64,000 nt of DNA from contig ML677364.1 in NCBI GenBank assembly GCA_007922305.1, positions 16,080,260 to 16,144,259 on the forward strand, in the 5' to 3' direction. Positions 47,626 through 59,294 of this stretch are shown here, in pieces. The position numbers were made by a program, and so were the translations under genes. The notes below the pieces were generated by a model, which saw only the letters and a list, made by a program, of their open reading frames with translations, was not told the origin of the DNA and ran no database searches. Origin of the DNA: Dermatemys mawii. Taxonomy: Eukaryota > Chordata > Testudines > Dermatemydidae. Each line of letters opens with the position of its first letter. The first letter of the stretch is position 1.

Positions 47626-50478
47626 AGCTGAAAAACTGACATAGGTTCCCAAATAGACAGGAAGGGGAGACAGGGGCAGCTGTCACTGGAACAATGGTAG
47701 CCTTAGATTTATGGCAATATCCTCTTTGCTGTCTATAAAACTCTATTATAAGTAGGAAAATGCAGATAAAGCTTGAACTCCTTGCTGCAAATTGCCCCAC
47801 AGATATTACCGGGATCTTTCAAGAGTGTATAAACAGCACCCGATTCTCAGTGCTACATGCTGTAAGTAGATCAGTGCAAAATCATTTGCAAGTAATGCAA
47901 ACAACATATATTTTGGTAACCACTAAGTTCTAGCAAGGTGGAAAAAATATTTTGTCCTGATGCAGTTTAATTCATTTTTGATTTAACCAAATATAATGTT
48001 GTTTAGTGAGGACAAAACATGGTTGTCACATTAGTGGGAGGAAACAAAGGTCAAATGATGAATGCTGATATCATTCATCAAAACATTTCCTTATGCTGCG
48101 CCAGTGTGATCATTACCAGGAAGGCTTGGAGGAAGAGGCTGTTGACATAGAAGTGTCTCGGGACCATAACATTCAGAAACAAAGTATTAGCAAAAACATC
48201 TTTCATATAGGAGAAATGTACCCCTGTGCAGAGGACCAGACCAAGATGTATTTGAGCCATATTTTGACGACTTAAGTGGTTCTTACGCCTTTTGTTGTTC
48301 TTCTTCATGAAGATGAATTTCACTTTTAAAGCAGAAAGTTGAAGTCCTGAGGAGCTGTAGTCATTTTAGATCCCATGTCCACTTTTGCAAGAGTAAATGC
48401 ATTAACTCCAGTCCTCTTGCTGCATATGGGATGCCTGTATCATGTTTTAAGTTTATTGTGTCCCAATGGTTTCCACATCACATAAACTCACTTTATAAGT
48501 ACAAGGATATTTCCCCCTCCCTAAATGCCAGCTCTGCAAATGCCTCCTAGGAAGTAGGAGTCAAGCTGGGTTTTGTACTTTTCTTATATCACCAGCGATA
48601 AAGGTTGGGCAGGCCACAATATGTTTTCAATTATGCCTGTGCTACCAATCACCCAAGCAACACATTTCATCTATAACCCAAAGCTGAGGGCAATACAACT
48701 GGAACCAAACTTGAAGTCAACACGAGGCAAAAAAATGGTAACAGTTTTATCACCCTTTTAAAGGTGTACAGAATGAGTGGCTGGAGTTTTTAATGCAGCA
48801 GCATCCAGAACCATTGTTGGGACGACACTGGGAGCGCATATGTTCAAAGAAATAGAGTGAGGCAAAGGATAGAAAGTTGCACTGCTGCAGAAAACTCAGT
48901 GTAGAAAATGAACTGCCTCCTTTCTCTGCCCTCAGCCACCTGCTTTAAGAACACATCATGAGCAGAATCACAAGTGGATTATAATCACAGGTGTGGGTGG
49001 CAATTGCTTTTCAGAATGGAATTTCATCCTGGATGTCCAGAGATGAGTACTTCCTCCTCTAAATCCCACCCAACTGTGCCATTAAGGACATTTTGGTTCT
49101 GCTGCTGGGTAGGAATTGGAGTAATTGTTCAGGTAAAGCCATAGCTCAAAGCCCCAAGAGACTTTTCCAAGTCTGAAAATCTTTGGTTACCTGTTTTACA
49201 AAGTGGTATTACAACTTTGCTTCCCTTCTTCATTTTGAGTCTCTAGCCAAGACAGGAAACAGAAGTGCTGAAATCCAGTGAGAAAACCCATCTTCCTAAT
49301 AAGGGAAGCCCAACCAAATGCAGGAATTGCTGGCAACCTCATGAGGCAGATTCTACTTATGAGATTTCCAGCATCATTTGGCTGATTGAAGGGCTTCCAG
49401 TAAGGGATGAAGTATCCACACATTGGTGTGCCTAAGTGGACCAAACTTCTTGGGGGCTAGTTTTACAAAGGTCCCATGGATTTGAATGAGAGCTCTCTCT
49501 GTGGAGTGAAGTGTGGAGGATCATGTCCTGAACCTTCTGAGATTCACCATTAGGGACATTAAAAGTCTAAAAGATTTTGTCAGAAGACTTATTTAAACAG
49601 AGAATTATTCCTATTCTGAAATGGACCAACCATCAATTGTAAGCTAGGTTCTGATTCCATCAGAGATATTCATAGCTCCATATTTACTGTACACAAAAAT
49701 GATGGCAGTTTAATTTTAATTTTTAATGGTGTCTCCTGTACAGTCTATCAAACTTTAAAATAAATACCAGATAGACAGTTTTTTTCCTCAACTTTGAAAA
49801 TCATATTTAAAAATAAATGAGGCAGAAAATGAACTGCTCAAATACTGCGGTCCTTGCCACCACTCACTTAATCCAGTGAAAATATTATCTGAGTAAGTAG
49901 GATTTGGCCCCTAGTGCAGAGAGAGGATATAGTCAGAGTTCTGCTGAGTTATGTGCAGTCACATCAAACTCAGAAAATCCCTCCAAACTCTGACAATTCA
50001 GCCAATAAAAGAAATAATTGCATTATATTTTAAGGGGATGTGTGTATTTCTTATCACCTCTTTCCTTCATTCATCTGTCTTCTTTCCAGACAACCAGTCT
50101 GCTGCAGCTTTGGGAGCAAGAGTCCTTCTTCACGCACAAATTTAACAACTTGCTCCAGCCCCTTTCCCCCTACAATAATATTATTGTTTAAAGAGCTAAA
50201 CTACCACCCTGTTTTATTAGGGGGGTATTGTTTGTGTTTTAGGAAGAAAAGTGGAGGGGGAAGGGATGGGTCTTTAAACTTGATACCAGAGCCAATGTGT
50301 TTCCTGGCACAAATTTATAGAGAATTGGTTGTCTAGAGAGCCAGAAGCTACAGAAAAATAAATAACACGGGTCAGGAAATGCATTTGGAGCCAATTTGAA
50401 GTCTTCATAGGCTTATTGCATGTTTCATCCTGTGTTAGTTCTTCTATTTTTTGATTCAGAAAAGAAAAGTCATGAACT
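47626..50478. other. About 2.9 kb without a recognised gene
   Basis: The small frames at 48093-48275 and 48573-48761 have no motif I recognise. No repeat family stands out. Confidence 0.45.
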
Positions 50479-50480
50479 GA

Positions 50481-50598
50481 GTAAGGCCAGGTCTATAGTA
50501 CCACTTATGTCCTTAGGGGTCTGAGTAAACCACTCCCCTGAGCGATATAAGTTACACCAGCCTAAGCGCCAGTGTGAATAGAGCTTCTCCTGCCAACA
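50481..50598. mobile_element. MITE, left part (split by CR1)
   Basis: TAAGGCCAGGTCTATAGTACC, then CACTCCCCTGAGCGATATAAGTTACACC and GCCAGTGTGAATAGAGC. Same family as 35.7 kb. It stops at CCAACAT where CR1 text begins. Confidence 0.82.
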
Positions 50599-51195
50599 TA
50601 GAATCATAGAATATCAGGGTTGGAAGGGACCTCATGTCATTTAGTCCAACTCTCTACTCAAAGCAGGACCAATCCCCAACTAAATCATCCCAGCCAGAGC
50701 TTTGTCAAGCTTGATCTTAAAAACCTCTAAGGAAGGAGATTCCACCACTTCCCTAGGTAACCCATTCCAGTGCTTCACCACCCTCCTAGTGAAAAAGTTT
50801 TCCCTAATATCAAGCCTAAACCTCTCCCACTGCAACTTGAGACCATTACTCCTTGTTCTGTCATCTGGTACCACTGAGAACAGTCTTGATCCATCCTCTT
50901 TGGAACCCCCTTTCAGGTAGTTGAAAACAGCTATCAAATCCCCCCTCATTCTTCTCATCTGCAAACTTAACAATCCCAGTTCCCTCAGACTCTACTCATA
51001 ATTCATGTGCTCCAGCCCCCTAATAATTTTTATTGCCCTCTGCTGGACTCTTTCCAATTTTTCCACATCCTCCTTGTAGTGTCGAACCCAAAACTGGACA
51101 CAGTACTCCAGATGAGGCCTCACCAATGCCGAATAGAGGGGAATGGTCATGTCCCTCAATCTGCTGGCAATGCCCTTACTTATACAATCCATTAT
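50599..51195 (-). mobile_element. CR1 LINE 3' end inserted in a MITE
   Basis: The plus text begins at the CR1 terminus (AGAATCATAGAATATCAGGG) and runs through the 3' UTR into the end of ORF2 on the minus strand (frames 50680-50973 and 50992-51192, with [20 protein letters not shown] and EYCVQFWVRHYKEDVEKLE). It is 5'-truncated near 51190. The MITE resumes directly afterwards, so the CR1 is the younger insertion. Confidence 0.95.
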
Positions 51196-51345
51196 ATACC
51201 GCCTCTCACCAAGGTAGATTTATTATGCCAATGGGAGAGTTCTCTCCCATTGGCATAAAGCATCTTCACCAAATGCACTACAGTAGTGCAGCTAAAACAG
51301 TACAGCTACACTGATGTACCGTGTCTAGTGTAGACTAGCCCTAAC
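51196..51345. mobile_element. MITE, right part (split by CR1)
   Basis: TACCGCCTCTCACCAAGGTAG, an inverted GGGAGAG/CTCTCCC pair, and the right end GTGTCTAGTGTAGACTAGCCC complete the element begun at 50481. Confidence 0.82.
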
Positions 51346-51835
51346 TCAAGTAGAACTACCTGAGAGTAGACAGATGATGTGCTGGAAGTAAAATAACCGC
51401 TATACCCACAAATAAGCTGATATCACACCATGGGAATACCATTCAGGACCAGATAGCGTCAACTATGAAGAACTGTACTTTACAATGCATGTGATTAGTT
51501 AAAGTGGCATTCCAATGGCTAGAGGATGGATCAATAAGGATACCTTTCTGCCTGGAGTGAAAGTCTAAGGAGCAGGGGTGGGGAAGCTGGCTGCTTGCAT
51601 GGATAGCTGGCTCTGAAGCTGAGGAGTAGATTTCCTGCTTATACAAGTCCCAGTGAGTAAAATAATGAAAGGAAAATAAATCTGTACAAGAGGACAGAAA
51701 AACAGAATGAAGAGATGGGCTAAAAATATGCCAGCAAGTTAATGATGTCCTTGAATCACATAAAAAAAAAAAAAAGATGCCCTTTTGGCACTTACACTAC
51801 TCTAAACAAGCAGTAGGTAGGAGAGAAAAGGTCTC
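51346..51835. other. No gene or recognisable repeat
   Basis: Unique-looking sequence with a poly-A run near 51762-51775. The minus frame 51443-51646 has no motif. Confidence 0.5.
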
Positions 51836-51839
51836 TACC

Positions 51840-53335
51840 ATTTATATTGCTTATTGTTTCTTTTGCTGTGGAATTTTCAAAGATAATTACTAATGGTTCA
51901 GATATCTCCTCAGTCAGCTTCATGAGTATTCTACGGTGCATTTCATCAGGCCTGGTGACTTAGAGACACCTAACTTCTCTACATAAATTGATCTAAATAC
52001 ATTGTATCTTAGGTCAATTCCTACCCTGCCCCATATAGATCAGGGCTAAGTAATTTTTAACTTGCTCTTTCCCTATTTTAGCCTCTGATCCTTCCTCATT
52101 TTCACTGGCATTCACTATGTTAGACAACCAAAACAAAGAAGACATTAAGCACCTCTGCCATTTCAACATTTTCTTTTATTTTTCTCTGTTTCCACTCATT
52201 GAATAATGGGCATACCCTGTCCTTGGTCTTCTTCTTGTCTCTGATGTATTTTTACAATGTTTTCTTGTTACCCTTTATGTCTCTAGATAGTTTGTGCCTT
52301 GGCCTTTCTAATTTTGTCCTTACATACTTGTGTTATTTGTTTGTATGCATCCTTTGTAATTTGACCTAATTTCCACTTTTTATAGGACTCTTTTTTAAAT
52401 TTTTATATCGTTGAAGATCTCCTGGTTAAGCCAGAGTGATCTCTTGCCATATTTCCTATCTTTCATGAGCAGTGGAATAGTTTGCTCTTGTGCCCTTAAT
52501 AACGTCTCTTTGAAAAACTGCCAACTGTCTTCAATTATATTTCCCCTTAGAGTTGTTTCCCATGTGATCTTACCCACCAACTGCCTGCATTTGCTAAAGT
52601 TTGCCTTCTTGAAATCCATTGTCTTTATTTTGCTGTTCTCCCTCCTACCATTCCTTAGAATCATGAACTCTACCATTTCATTATCACTTCCACCCAAGTG
52701 GTCTTCCACTTTCAAATTCTCAACCAGCTCCTCCCTATTTGTCAAAATAAAATCGAGAACAGCCTCTCCCCTAGTAGCTTTCTCCACCTTCTGAAATAAA
52801 AAATTGTCTCCAATATATTCCAAGAACTTCTTGGTTAATCTGCACTGATGTGTTATTTTCCCAACAGATGTCTGAGTAGTTGAAGTCCCCCATCACTATC
52901 AAGTCCTGTGCTTTGGATGATTTTGTTAGTTGTTTAAAAAAAGCCTCATCCACCTCTTCTTCCTGGATATGCAATCTGTAGTAGATCCCTACCATGACAT
53001 CATCCTTGGGCGTTTTTACCCCTTTTATCCTTACGCAGAGACTTTCAACAATTCTGTCTTCTATGTCCATCTCATCCTCAGTCTAACCTCCTCCCTTTTT
53101 TCCCTGCCTGTCCTTCCTGAGCAAGCTGTATCCTTCTATACTAATATTCCAGTCATGCATATTTCTGTGATGCCAACTATGTCACAGCTGTGTTTATTTA
53201 GTAGTATTTTGAGTTTTTCCTGCTTATTCCCCATACTTCTCGGATAAGTATTCAGACATCTAAGATACCGATTTGATTTCCCTCCTCCCCCGGTTCTATC
53301 TTGTCTCTCCCTTATACCTGCTATAACACCCAATA
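51840..53335 (-). pseudogene. CR1 LINE ORF2 N-terminal part: endonuclease domain and linker
   Basis: Minus frames, read in order of decreasing coordinate, give the start MGNKQEKLKILL and DIVGITE (53136-53260). Next come [15 protein letters not shown] (52771-53070, the GDFN motif of the apurinic-type endonuclease) and [10 protein letters not shown] (52395-52823). In family members the last motif is SDH with a catalytic His; here it is Asn, so the enzyme would be inactive even without its frameshifts. The linker towards the reverse transcriptase continues to about 51840 and then stops, with no RT body or 3' UTR attached. ORF1 lies just upstream (53.4-54.3 kb). The copy is older than the CR1s at 50.6 and 60.3 kb. 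Confidence 0.9.
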
Positions 53336-53417
53336 TTCCCCCCAGATTCTGACCCTTTTCTTAGGTATCCAGGTTTTTGACTTACCTGTGAGCTTTGGTC
53401 ACCTGCTCCCTTCAAAT

Positions 53418-53885
53418 CTAGTCTAAAGCCCTCCTTACTAGGTTAGCCAGTCTGTATCCAAATATTTTTTTTCCTTTCCTCGATAGGTGGACCCCATCTC
53501 TGCTTAGCAGTCCTTCTCCCTGGAACAACATCCTGTGGTCAAGGAAGATGAATTCTTCCTGGTGACACCATCCTTGCAGCCAGTCAATCACCTCCATGAT
53601 GCATCTGTCTCTGCCTGGGCTCCTACCCTTGACCCGAAGGACTGAAGAGAACATCACCTGCACCCTGAACTCCTTCATCCTTACTCCCAGAGACCTGTAG
53701 TCACTGGGGGTCATACCTTGCAGTATCATTAGTGTCCACATGGACAAGTAGCATGAGGTAGTAGTCAGAGGGCAAGATGATCTTTGACAATCCCTCCGTA
53801 ATATTTTGGATACGAGCCCCTGGCAGGCAGCACATCTCCTGGAATATCTCCGTCTCCCTCAGATGAGAGTCACCAACCACCACGA
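53418..53885 (-). pseudogene. CR1 LINE ORF1, SGNH-type esterase domain
   Basis: Two overlapping minus frames hold the hydrolase blocks. VVGDSHLRETE (53701-53883) is the GDS nucleophile block. HVDTNDTAR is the third block, where family members have GTND. LSRDGVHLSRKGKKIFGYRL (53418-53747) carries the Asp-x-x-His of the catalytic pair. A single frameshift near 53720 separates the blocks. CR1 ORF1 proteins of vertebrates carry such an esterase; its exact role in retrotransposition is not settled. Confidence 0.9.
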
Positions 53886-53929
53886 CCCTACTTTTCCTCC
53901 TGGGAGTAGTGGCTGCAATCCTCCCAGCT

Positions 53930-54345
53930 TGGGGTACATGGCTTCTCCTCCTCTACCTTTGGGGGTTAGTCCTCATTGCCAGGGAAGCAGAACAGTTTTC
54001 CATCACCATGGTGGGTGGGTTGGGAGTAGGGGTGGAGCATTGCCTGCTGCCAGAAGTAAACAGCAGCTACCTGCTTCCTGAGAGATTCTGCCAGCAGGCA
54101 CCTTTCACACTGGATGGTCCTCCCAGCCTGGCTTTTTGTGAGTGGGAAATGCAGGCCACCGTCTCTGCAAATCCACACCAAGATCTGGGTAGAGGCATCC
54201 ATGGTTAGGTTGTCTGTCTGGATACAGGCAGAGGTGGAGGAGACAGGAGCAGCATTAGCACTGGCTAAGTGGGCCTTCCTAACCATAGCGATTATATTAT
54301 GTCTCCCTCCCACAAACTCCCTCTGAAAATCCTCTGTTTATGGTC
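53930..54345 (-). pseudogene. CR1 LINE ORF1 N-terminal zinc-finger-like region
   Basis: The minus frame 53966-54313 reads LHFPLTKSQAGRTIQCERC, then LLAESLRKQ. The cysteine pair with a following helix is like the putative zinc/leucine region of CR1 ORF1. The matching scrap at 34.1 kb supports the assignment. Upstream of about 54345 the CR1 resemblance ends. Confidence 0.75.
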
Positions 54346-54422
54346 CCCTGTTTGCTTGTGGTCCCCTGTTCCCTAGGATTTATTCTGACCCAGATTGTGA
54401 CCTGTAAGCTACTGACTAATTA

Positions 54423-54587
54423 CTACCAAAATTTTCTAAGACAGTTCTCTGCTTTTTCTTTTTCCATTTCCATCTGCATTTGTAACTGGTTTTCAAGCTG
54501 TCTAGATGTTTGGTTGCTCAGCAGTATATTTAATTCAAGCTGTGCTTGCATACTTTCCAGATCATCACACAATGCTGTGGTCCTGGA
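54423..54587 (-). other. Short coiled-coil-like open reading frame, unidentified
   Basis: The minus strand reads DDLESMQAQLELN, continues with a Q/E/M/K-rich heptad-like run, and ends at a stop at 54423-54425. The composition looks like a coiled-coil exon or a decayed ORF. An upstream stop at 54588-54590 and a second suggestive frame (54530-54736, containing VEKERAIANKINSLALL) in another phase suggest one broken coding stretch. I cannot name a family. It may be part of the CR1 ORF1 leader, an exon relic or chance. Confidence 0.25.
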
Positions 54588-54739
54588 TTATGTTGCATCA
54601 TGTCTTGTCTCCTGTGATATCCTTCTGCAGTTAACAGGAGAGATGCTGCCTCACACAACTCTATAGTAGAAAGCAAGGCAAGGCTGTTGATTTTGTTTGC
54701 AATTGCTCTTTCTTTTTCAACTATAAGAATCTCCATTTG

Positions 54740-55392
54740 GAAATTTGCATATGTTCAGTGTCACTTTCTGGGTCTCATTTAATCTTTGCAAGGTTGCTTC
54801 ACTTATCATTTTGAGGCTTGTTCCAAGGCAGAGAAATATTTACCAATCTGGTCACTCTTTCATGAAAATGACCCTCTTCTCTCAAAGATTCCTACAGAGC
54901 AATGCTTCCTTCTGAAAACCCTCTCACAAATAATGACCCCAAGAGATCTTTTATCTAAGGATCCAAGCCAGCATCCTAACCAACTAGATTTCTGCCTTGC
55001 TCTGGCCATTTCTAATTTCTCACAAGCTCTACATGTCAAAGAATAATATCTCATTATCATCCTGTGAAACATGGTTCAGTCTCTGAAGGGTCTAAAGCTA
55101 TGCAAATTTCTGAATCTTGAGTAGAACTTGGCCTTAGGCATCTGCAGACGTTGTGACCACAGGCATCCCACAATTCCCAGAGACCCTTGATGAAAGGAGG
55201 GTTTTCAGTGATTTTTATGGTATGAAGGGTGCAAATAGTTTCATTGTCCATATATGAGATAAGTTCTGAGGATGATGGGAGTAAATATGTAAAGTGCTGC
55301 CGTCATTAGAGAAGGCCTGGGGATACTTATGGGGAAAGGAAATGAAGAGAAGGTGATAGGAAGTGGACCTGGCCAAGCATAGGAGGTAATGA
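54740..55392. other. No supported gene
   Basis: Opposing frames at 54786-55072 shadow each other; neither has a domain. Confidence 0.45.
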
Positions 55393-55396
55393 ATGT

Positions 55397-55600
55397 CTAA
55401 GGTCTGGTCTACCTCTAAAACTTAGGTTGACTTAGCTACATCACTCAGGGCTATAAAAAATTTCAGACCCTGGTCAATGCAGTTAGGTCGACCCAAAACC
55501 CACTATAGATGTCAGTTGGCTGAGGGAAGAACTGGAAGAACCCTACTGTCACTGTGGTAAGTGGCTACACTACAGAATGACAGCATCACAGCCACAGGAC
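55397..55600. mobile_element. MITE, diverged member of the 'GTCTACACTACA' family
   Basis: AAGGTCTGGTCTACCTCTAAAACTTAGGTTGAC, then CATCACTCAGGGCTATAAAAAATTTCAGACC, TTAGGTCGACCC and GGCTACACTACAGA follow the family order. It is degraded. Confidence 0.65.
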
Positions 55601-55859
55601 TCTAGAAATATCGTAAGGATGTGAAGTTCTTACCCCTGAAAATGAAGATGAGGAATCTGACTTAGAAAGAGAGGTGGAGCCAGTGGGAGGACTAATAAGA
55701 GAGGGTGATGTGGTTAGTGTGGTTTCTTGTATCCACGTAACAACCATAAAAGGGAAAGGTGGAAATTCTTTCTGTGCTTAATTAGAGTGTATATTGTACT
55801 TTCCGCAGTAAAGCAATGGGAGACACTTTGAATGGTCAAATTATTTGCTTGTTGCTCTG

Positions 55860-55982
55860 TTCTTATTATTTATTACCATAGCAATTAGGAGCCCCACTCA
55901 TGGACCAGACTTCATTGGGCTAGGTGCTGTACAAACACGGAAAAACAGATGGCCCTTGACCTAAAGAGCTCTAGCTAGGAGC
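55860..55982 (+). repeat. Old SINE-like amniote repeat
   Basis: TTATTATTTATTACCATAGC, GGAGCCCCACTCATGGACCAGAC, TTGGGCTAGGTGCTGTACAAACACGG and CCTAAAGAGCTCTAGC. This is the best preserved copy of the family also found at 8.5, 34.2 and 47.3 kb. Confidence 0.75.
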
Positions 55983-55984
55983 AA

Positions 55985-56765
55985 AAGAACAATGCAAGAT
56001 ACAGTGAAGTCAGAGCCACAGATTCTTTGGGACTCACCTTGCACAGTGAAGTTTGCAGTGACATTTTTGCAGTGATTTTCTGACTCTCTCTTATATGTGT
56101 TCTCAGAAATACTCTGAATTTTTTGACCTGTAATATATACTGCAGAAGCCACCTATTTGACAGCATTTCTGAGGATGGCTTGAGGGTAAGGGCTTTAGCT
56201 GGAGTGAAATGGATTTTGCTGCTGTGTTTATCACCTAGTGTGTTAATTTTTTTAATTAACTGAGTAATATTTTAATCAATGGAAAACTTAATGGCTGCTA
56301 GGGTGCCCAGATTTCATATATAGGCTTTCATTGTACTATTTTTATTTCTCTATTTCTTTTAAACCAAAAGACTATACACATTTTAAAGACAGTGAACCAA
56401 CATTTATTACAATGATTATTTTTAACACATGCCTTGTAGAACAAACTGATTGTAAGATAATTGGCTAATGCACTCATATCTACTAGCTTTCCTTACGTTA
56501 AAAAACTGCTAGTGAGCTGTAAGGACCATGAGTATACTAATGCATGAACCTACTTTAGAGAGGCTAATTTTATTAGTTGTTGGCCATTGTTTACTTAGCC
56601 ACAATAAACCTACTGTAAATAATGAAAAGACTTCTTTGTTTCCTTCCTAGTTTGTGTTTGAAAGGTTGGTTTATTGTTGCTGGGTGGCCAGTTACTAGGA
56701 TTTCCTATGCCAGTTCATTTATTTTATTTGGCTATTGGGCCTTGTTGTCTTTTGGAAATGCTCTG
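55985..56765. other. No gene or recognisable repeat
   Basis: AT-rich unique-looking sequence. Confidence 0.5.
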
Positions 56766-56778
56766 ATTTTAGTTATAT
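56766..56778 (+). repeat. 13-bp target-site duplication, left copy
   Basis: ATTTTAGTTATAT, repeated exactly at 56929-56941. Confidence 0.88.
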
Positions 56779-56928
56779 GCAGTGTAATTGTAGCCATGTT
56801 GGTCCCAAGATATTAGACACACGTGGTGGGAGAGGTAATATCGAGCTGTAGCTTGTCGAAAGCTTGTCTTTCTCACCAACAGAAGTTAGTCCAATAAAAT
56901 ATATTACTTCCCTCACCTTGTCTCTCTA
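56779..56928. mobile_element. Penelope-like element 3' foldback, 150 bp
   Basis: A minus-sense piece (GTAGCCATGTTGGTCCCAAG...GGTAATAT, about 56786-56841) abuts a plus-sense piece from the same 3' region (GAGCTGTAGCTTGTCGAAAGC...CACCTTGTCTCTCTA, about 56842-56928). Identical 13-bp repeats flank the whole, so it inserted as one unit. The plus piece keeps only the GAAAGC half of a hammerhead-like motif. The family differs from that at 9.5 and 58.5 kb but has the same layout. Confidence 0.78.
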
Positions 56929-56941
56929 ATTTTAGTTATAT
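56929..56941 (+). repeat. 13-bp target-site duplication, right copy
   Basis: Identical to 56766-56778. Confidence 0.88.
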
Positions 56942-57179
56942 TTTCTGGGTGGCTCTCAGAGGTCTTTGAGCTTAAGTGCTTCACAGATACAATGTATTAT
57001 TGTTACTGAGACTGCATCTGCAATGGGCCTAACACAGCAGGGCATCAAGAGTGCACCTGACTTCATTCACCTCAGTGTGCCTCCCTTTATAAAGAGGAAG
57101 CAATGCAAATAAAAGGAATGGAGTGGGACCAGAAAGAGGAGAGTGAAAGAGCAGAAGCTACCTATCTATCTTAGGAACA

Positions 57180-57375
57180 TGGCCCCTTTTAACAGTAGCT
57201 GAGCACCTCACAACTCTCGTGAGAGAGGCTCTTATTCCCATTTTATAGACAGGAAACAGAGGCGCAGAGAAACTATTGCCAAGATCACCCAGGAAGTCTG
57301 TAGCAGAACAAGGAATTTAACCCAAGTCTCCCATGTCCCAGCCTAGCACCCTAATCACTGGCCATCCTTCCTTCC
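57180..57375 (-). repeat. MIR-like tRNA-derived SINE
   Basis: ATTTTATAGACAGGAAACAGAGGCGCAGAGAAACTATTGCCAAGATCACCCAGGAAGTCTGTAGCAGAAC, then AATTTAACCCAAGTCTCCC and CCTAATCACTGG are the complement of a MIR from core to tRNA-like head. Confidence 0.8.
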
Positions 57376-58528
57376 TCATGGCTGAAGGAGGAAGAGATAG
57401 GAAAGCAGCAGATGTGAAGAGTTTATTGGTGGGAGAGATGGTGGGGGTGGAGGCCGGAAGAAAGAACCTGGTGAGTTCAATGCCCACTCAGTTACATAAC
57501 ACAGCACTTCAGTTTATCTGAACAAAGAGTTTGCCATTCTAATCTCTCCATACAAAGTGCTGGAGCCATAGACAGAGTTCTTGTGAATTCTGCATATATA
57601 GCTGAGCTTAAGGAGGGACAGCAATGGCTCTTTGATGACACTGTTCAGAGCTACTCTTGGTGATGGCAGAGGGCACAGCACTCTTAGAGGGGAGCAAGGT
57701 GTAGAACACATATAATCCTGCCTGCAAAATGCCAGCACTTGGTGCTGGTCTACATCCATTCTGCACATGTGCCTGTAGCATCTCCATTATGGTATTAGCT
57801 CTGAAAACTCGCATAGTGGACGCTGTTGAGAGCAATTCTTGGACAAAACATGAAAATGCTTTTAAGGTTAAGAAATAATCAAAAAGAAAACAGAGTTAAG
57901 AGCTCTCTCTCTGTCTTTAATATAGCCTTTTGTGTCTCAGTACCAGTGAGCATTCTTAGATCCCTGTAGTAAGACATGCTCTAAACATAATCACTGCTAT
58001 AATACTAGGCACAAGAGGGTACATTAGGGATAGAATAATGATCTTTAACTCAGAATAGCCCTGGTTTTTGCTGGACTGTTGCAAAACTGTATTAACATTA
58101 TTTTAGCTTAGGCTTTTATTTTTAATGTTTCTTGAAAACCAAGGTTTTTAAAGAAAATGACGATTCAAGATCAAGAATGAACTAAGAAGCAAAAGAACTG
58201 TTTTTATTTATTCCCTTTACTATTCTCATGTGATGTACGTGGATGGTCTGGCAAAAAGGGTGAAGGTTGAAAAGTGTGCTTCAGTTCTCCCAGTCAAAGA
58301 CTTAACATCTCAATCCCCTGTCAAATTAGGAGTAGGAGAGCTGCAGCTGAGGTGTCAATCAACTTCCATCTGTGATGATGTCACATTCCGGAACCTTCAA
58401 AGATTGTCAAAATACTGCAGAAAAAATGTGGTAAATTCTGACCTGATATACCTAATGAAAAAAAGTGGCAAATCACACATATTCTGATGCCCTCTTTCCA
58501 CATCCTAAAGGCGTACAAAAAATGTGCA
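57376..58528. other. No supported gene
   Basis: The plus frame at 58230-58487 (85 aa) directly precedes the PLE but lies outside its target duplication and is not PLE-like. I do not recognise it. Other frames oppose each other. Confidence 0.4.
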
Positions 58529-58541
58529 CAACACACACACA
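58529..58541 (+). repeat. 13-bp target-site duplication, left copy
   Basis: CAACACACACACA, repeated exactly at 59486-59498. Its CA-rich nature makes a chance match easier than for the other PLE duplications. Confidence 0.65.
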
Positions 58542-58549
58542 TTAAGACT

Positions 58550-59294
58550 TGTACACAGAAGCCTCCTGCTGCAAGACAAGCCCAAGAAAGAAAACAACAG
58601 AACACCACTGGCTACCACCTACAGTCCTCAGTTAAAACCTCTCCAATGCATCATCAGTGATCTACAGCCCATCCTGGACAATGATCCCTCACATTCACAG
58701 GCCTTAGGAGGCAGGCCAGTCCTTGCCCACAGATAACCTGCCAACCTCAAGCACATTCTCACCAGCAACAGCACACTATGCCATAATAACTCTAACTCAG
58801 GAACCCATCCATGCAACAAACCTCAATGCCAACTCTGCCCACATATCTACACCAGCAACACCATCACAGGACCTAACCAGATCAGCCACACCATCACCGG
58901 TTCATTCACCTGCACATCTACCAATGTAATATATGCCATCATGTGCCATCAATGTCCCTCTGCTATGTACATCGGCCAAACTGAACAGTCCCTACGAAAA
59001 AGGATAAACGGACACAAATCAGATATTAGGAATAGACAAAAACCTGTAGGAGAACACTTCAATCTCCCTGGACACACAATAACAGATTTAAAGGTCACCA
59101 TCCTGCAGCAAAAAAACTTCAAGACCAGACTTCAAAGAGAAACTGTGGAGCTGCAATTCATTTGCAAATTTGATACCATCAATTTAGGATTGAACAAAAA
59201 CTATGGATGGCTAGCTAACTACAAAAGCAGCTTCTCTTCTCTCGGTGTTCACACCTCCAGGTCAGCTGCTAGAAGAGGACCTCATCCTCCCTGA
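58550..59294 (+). pseudogene. GIY-YIG endonuclease domain of a Penelope-like element
   Basis: One plus frame runs from within the element to a stop at 59292-59294, broken only by TAA at 58734-58736. Upstream of that stop is GGRPVLAHR and after it PANLKHILTSN, together a PLE linker block. Then come the zinc-like CNKPQCQLC, a VIYAI/MCHQC segment with further cysteines, YIGQTEQSLRKRINGHKSDI (the YIG half with Arg and His), GEHFNLPGH, and the C-terminal WLANYKSSF. PLE endonucleases are GIY-YIG enzymes preceded by a Cys zinc motif, and both features are seen. In full elements the enzyme nicks the target for primed reverse transcription. With a stop and no RT this copy is not functional. Confidence 0.9.

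Noticed and set aside
52411..53247. Plus-strand frames of 127 and 105 aa
   Set aside because: Antisense to the CR1 endonuclease frames, which carry the recognisable motifs.
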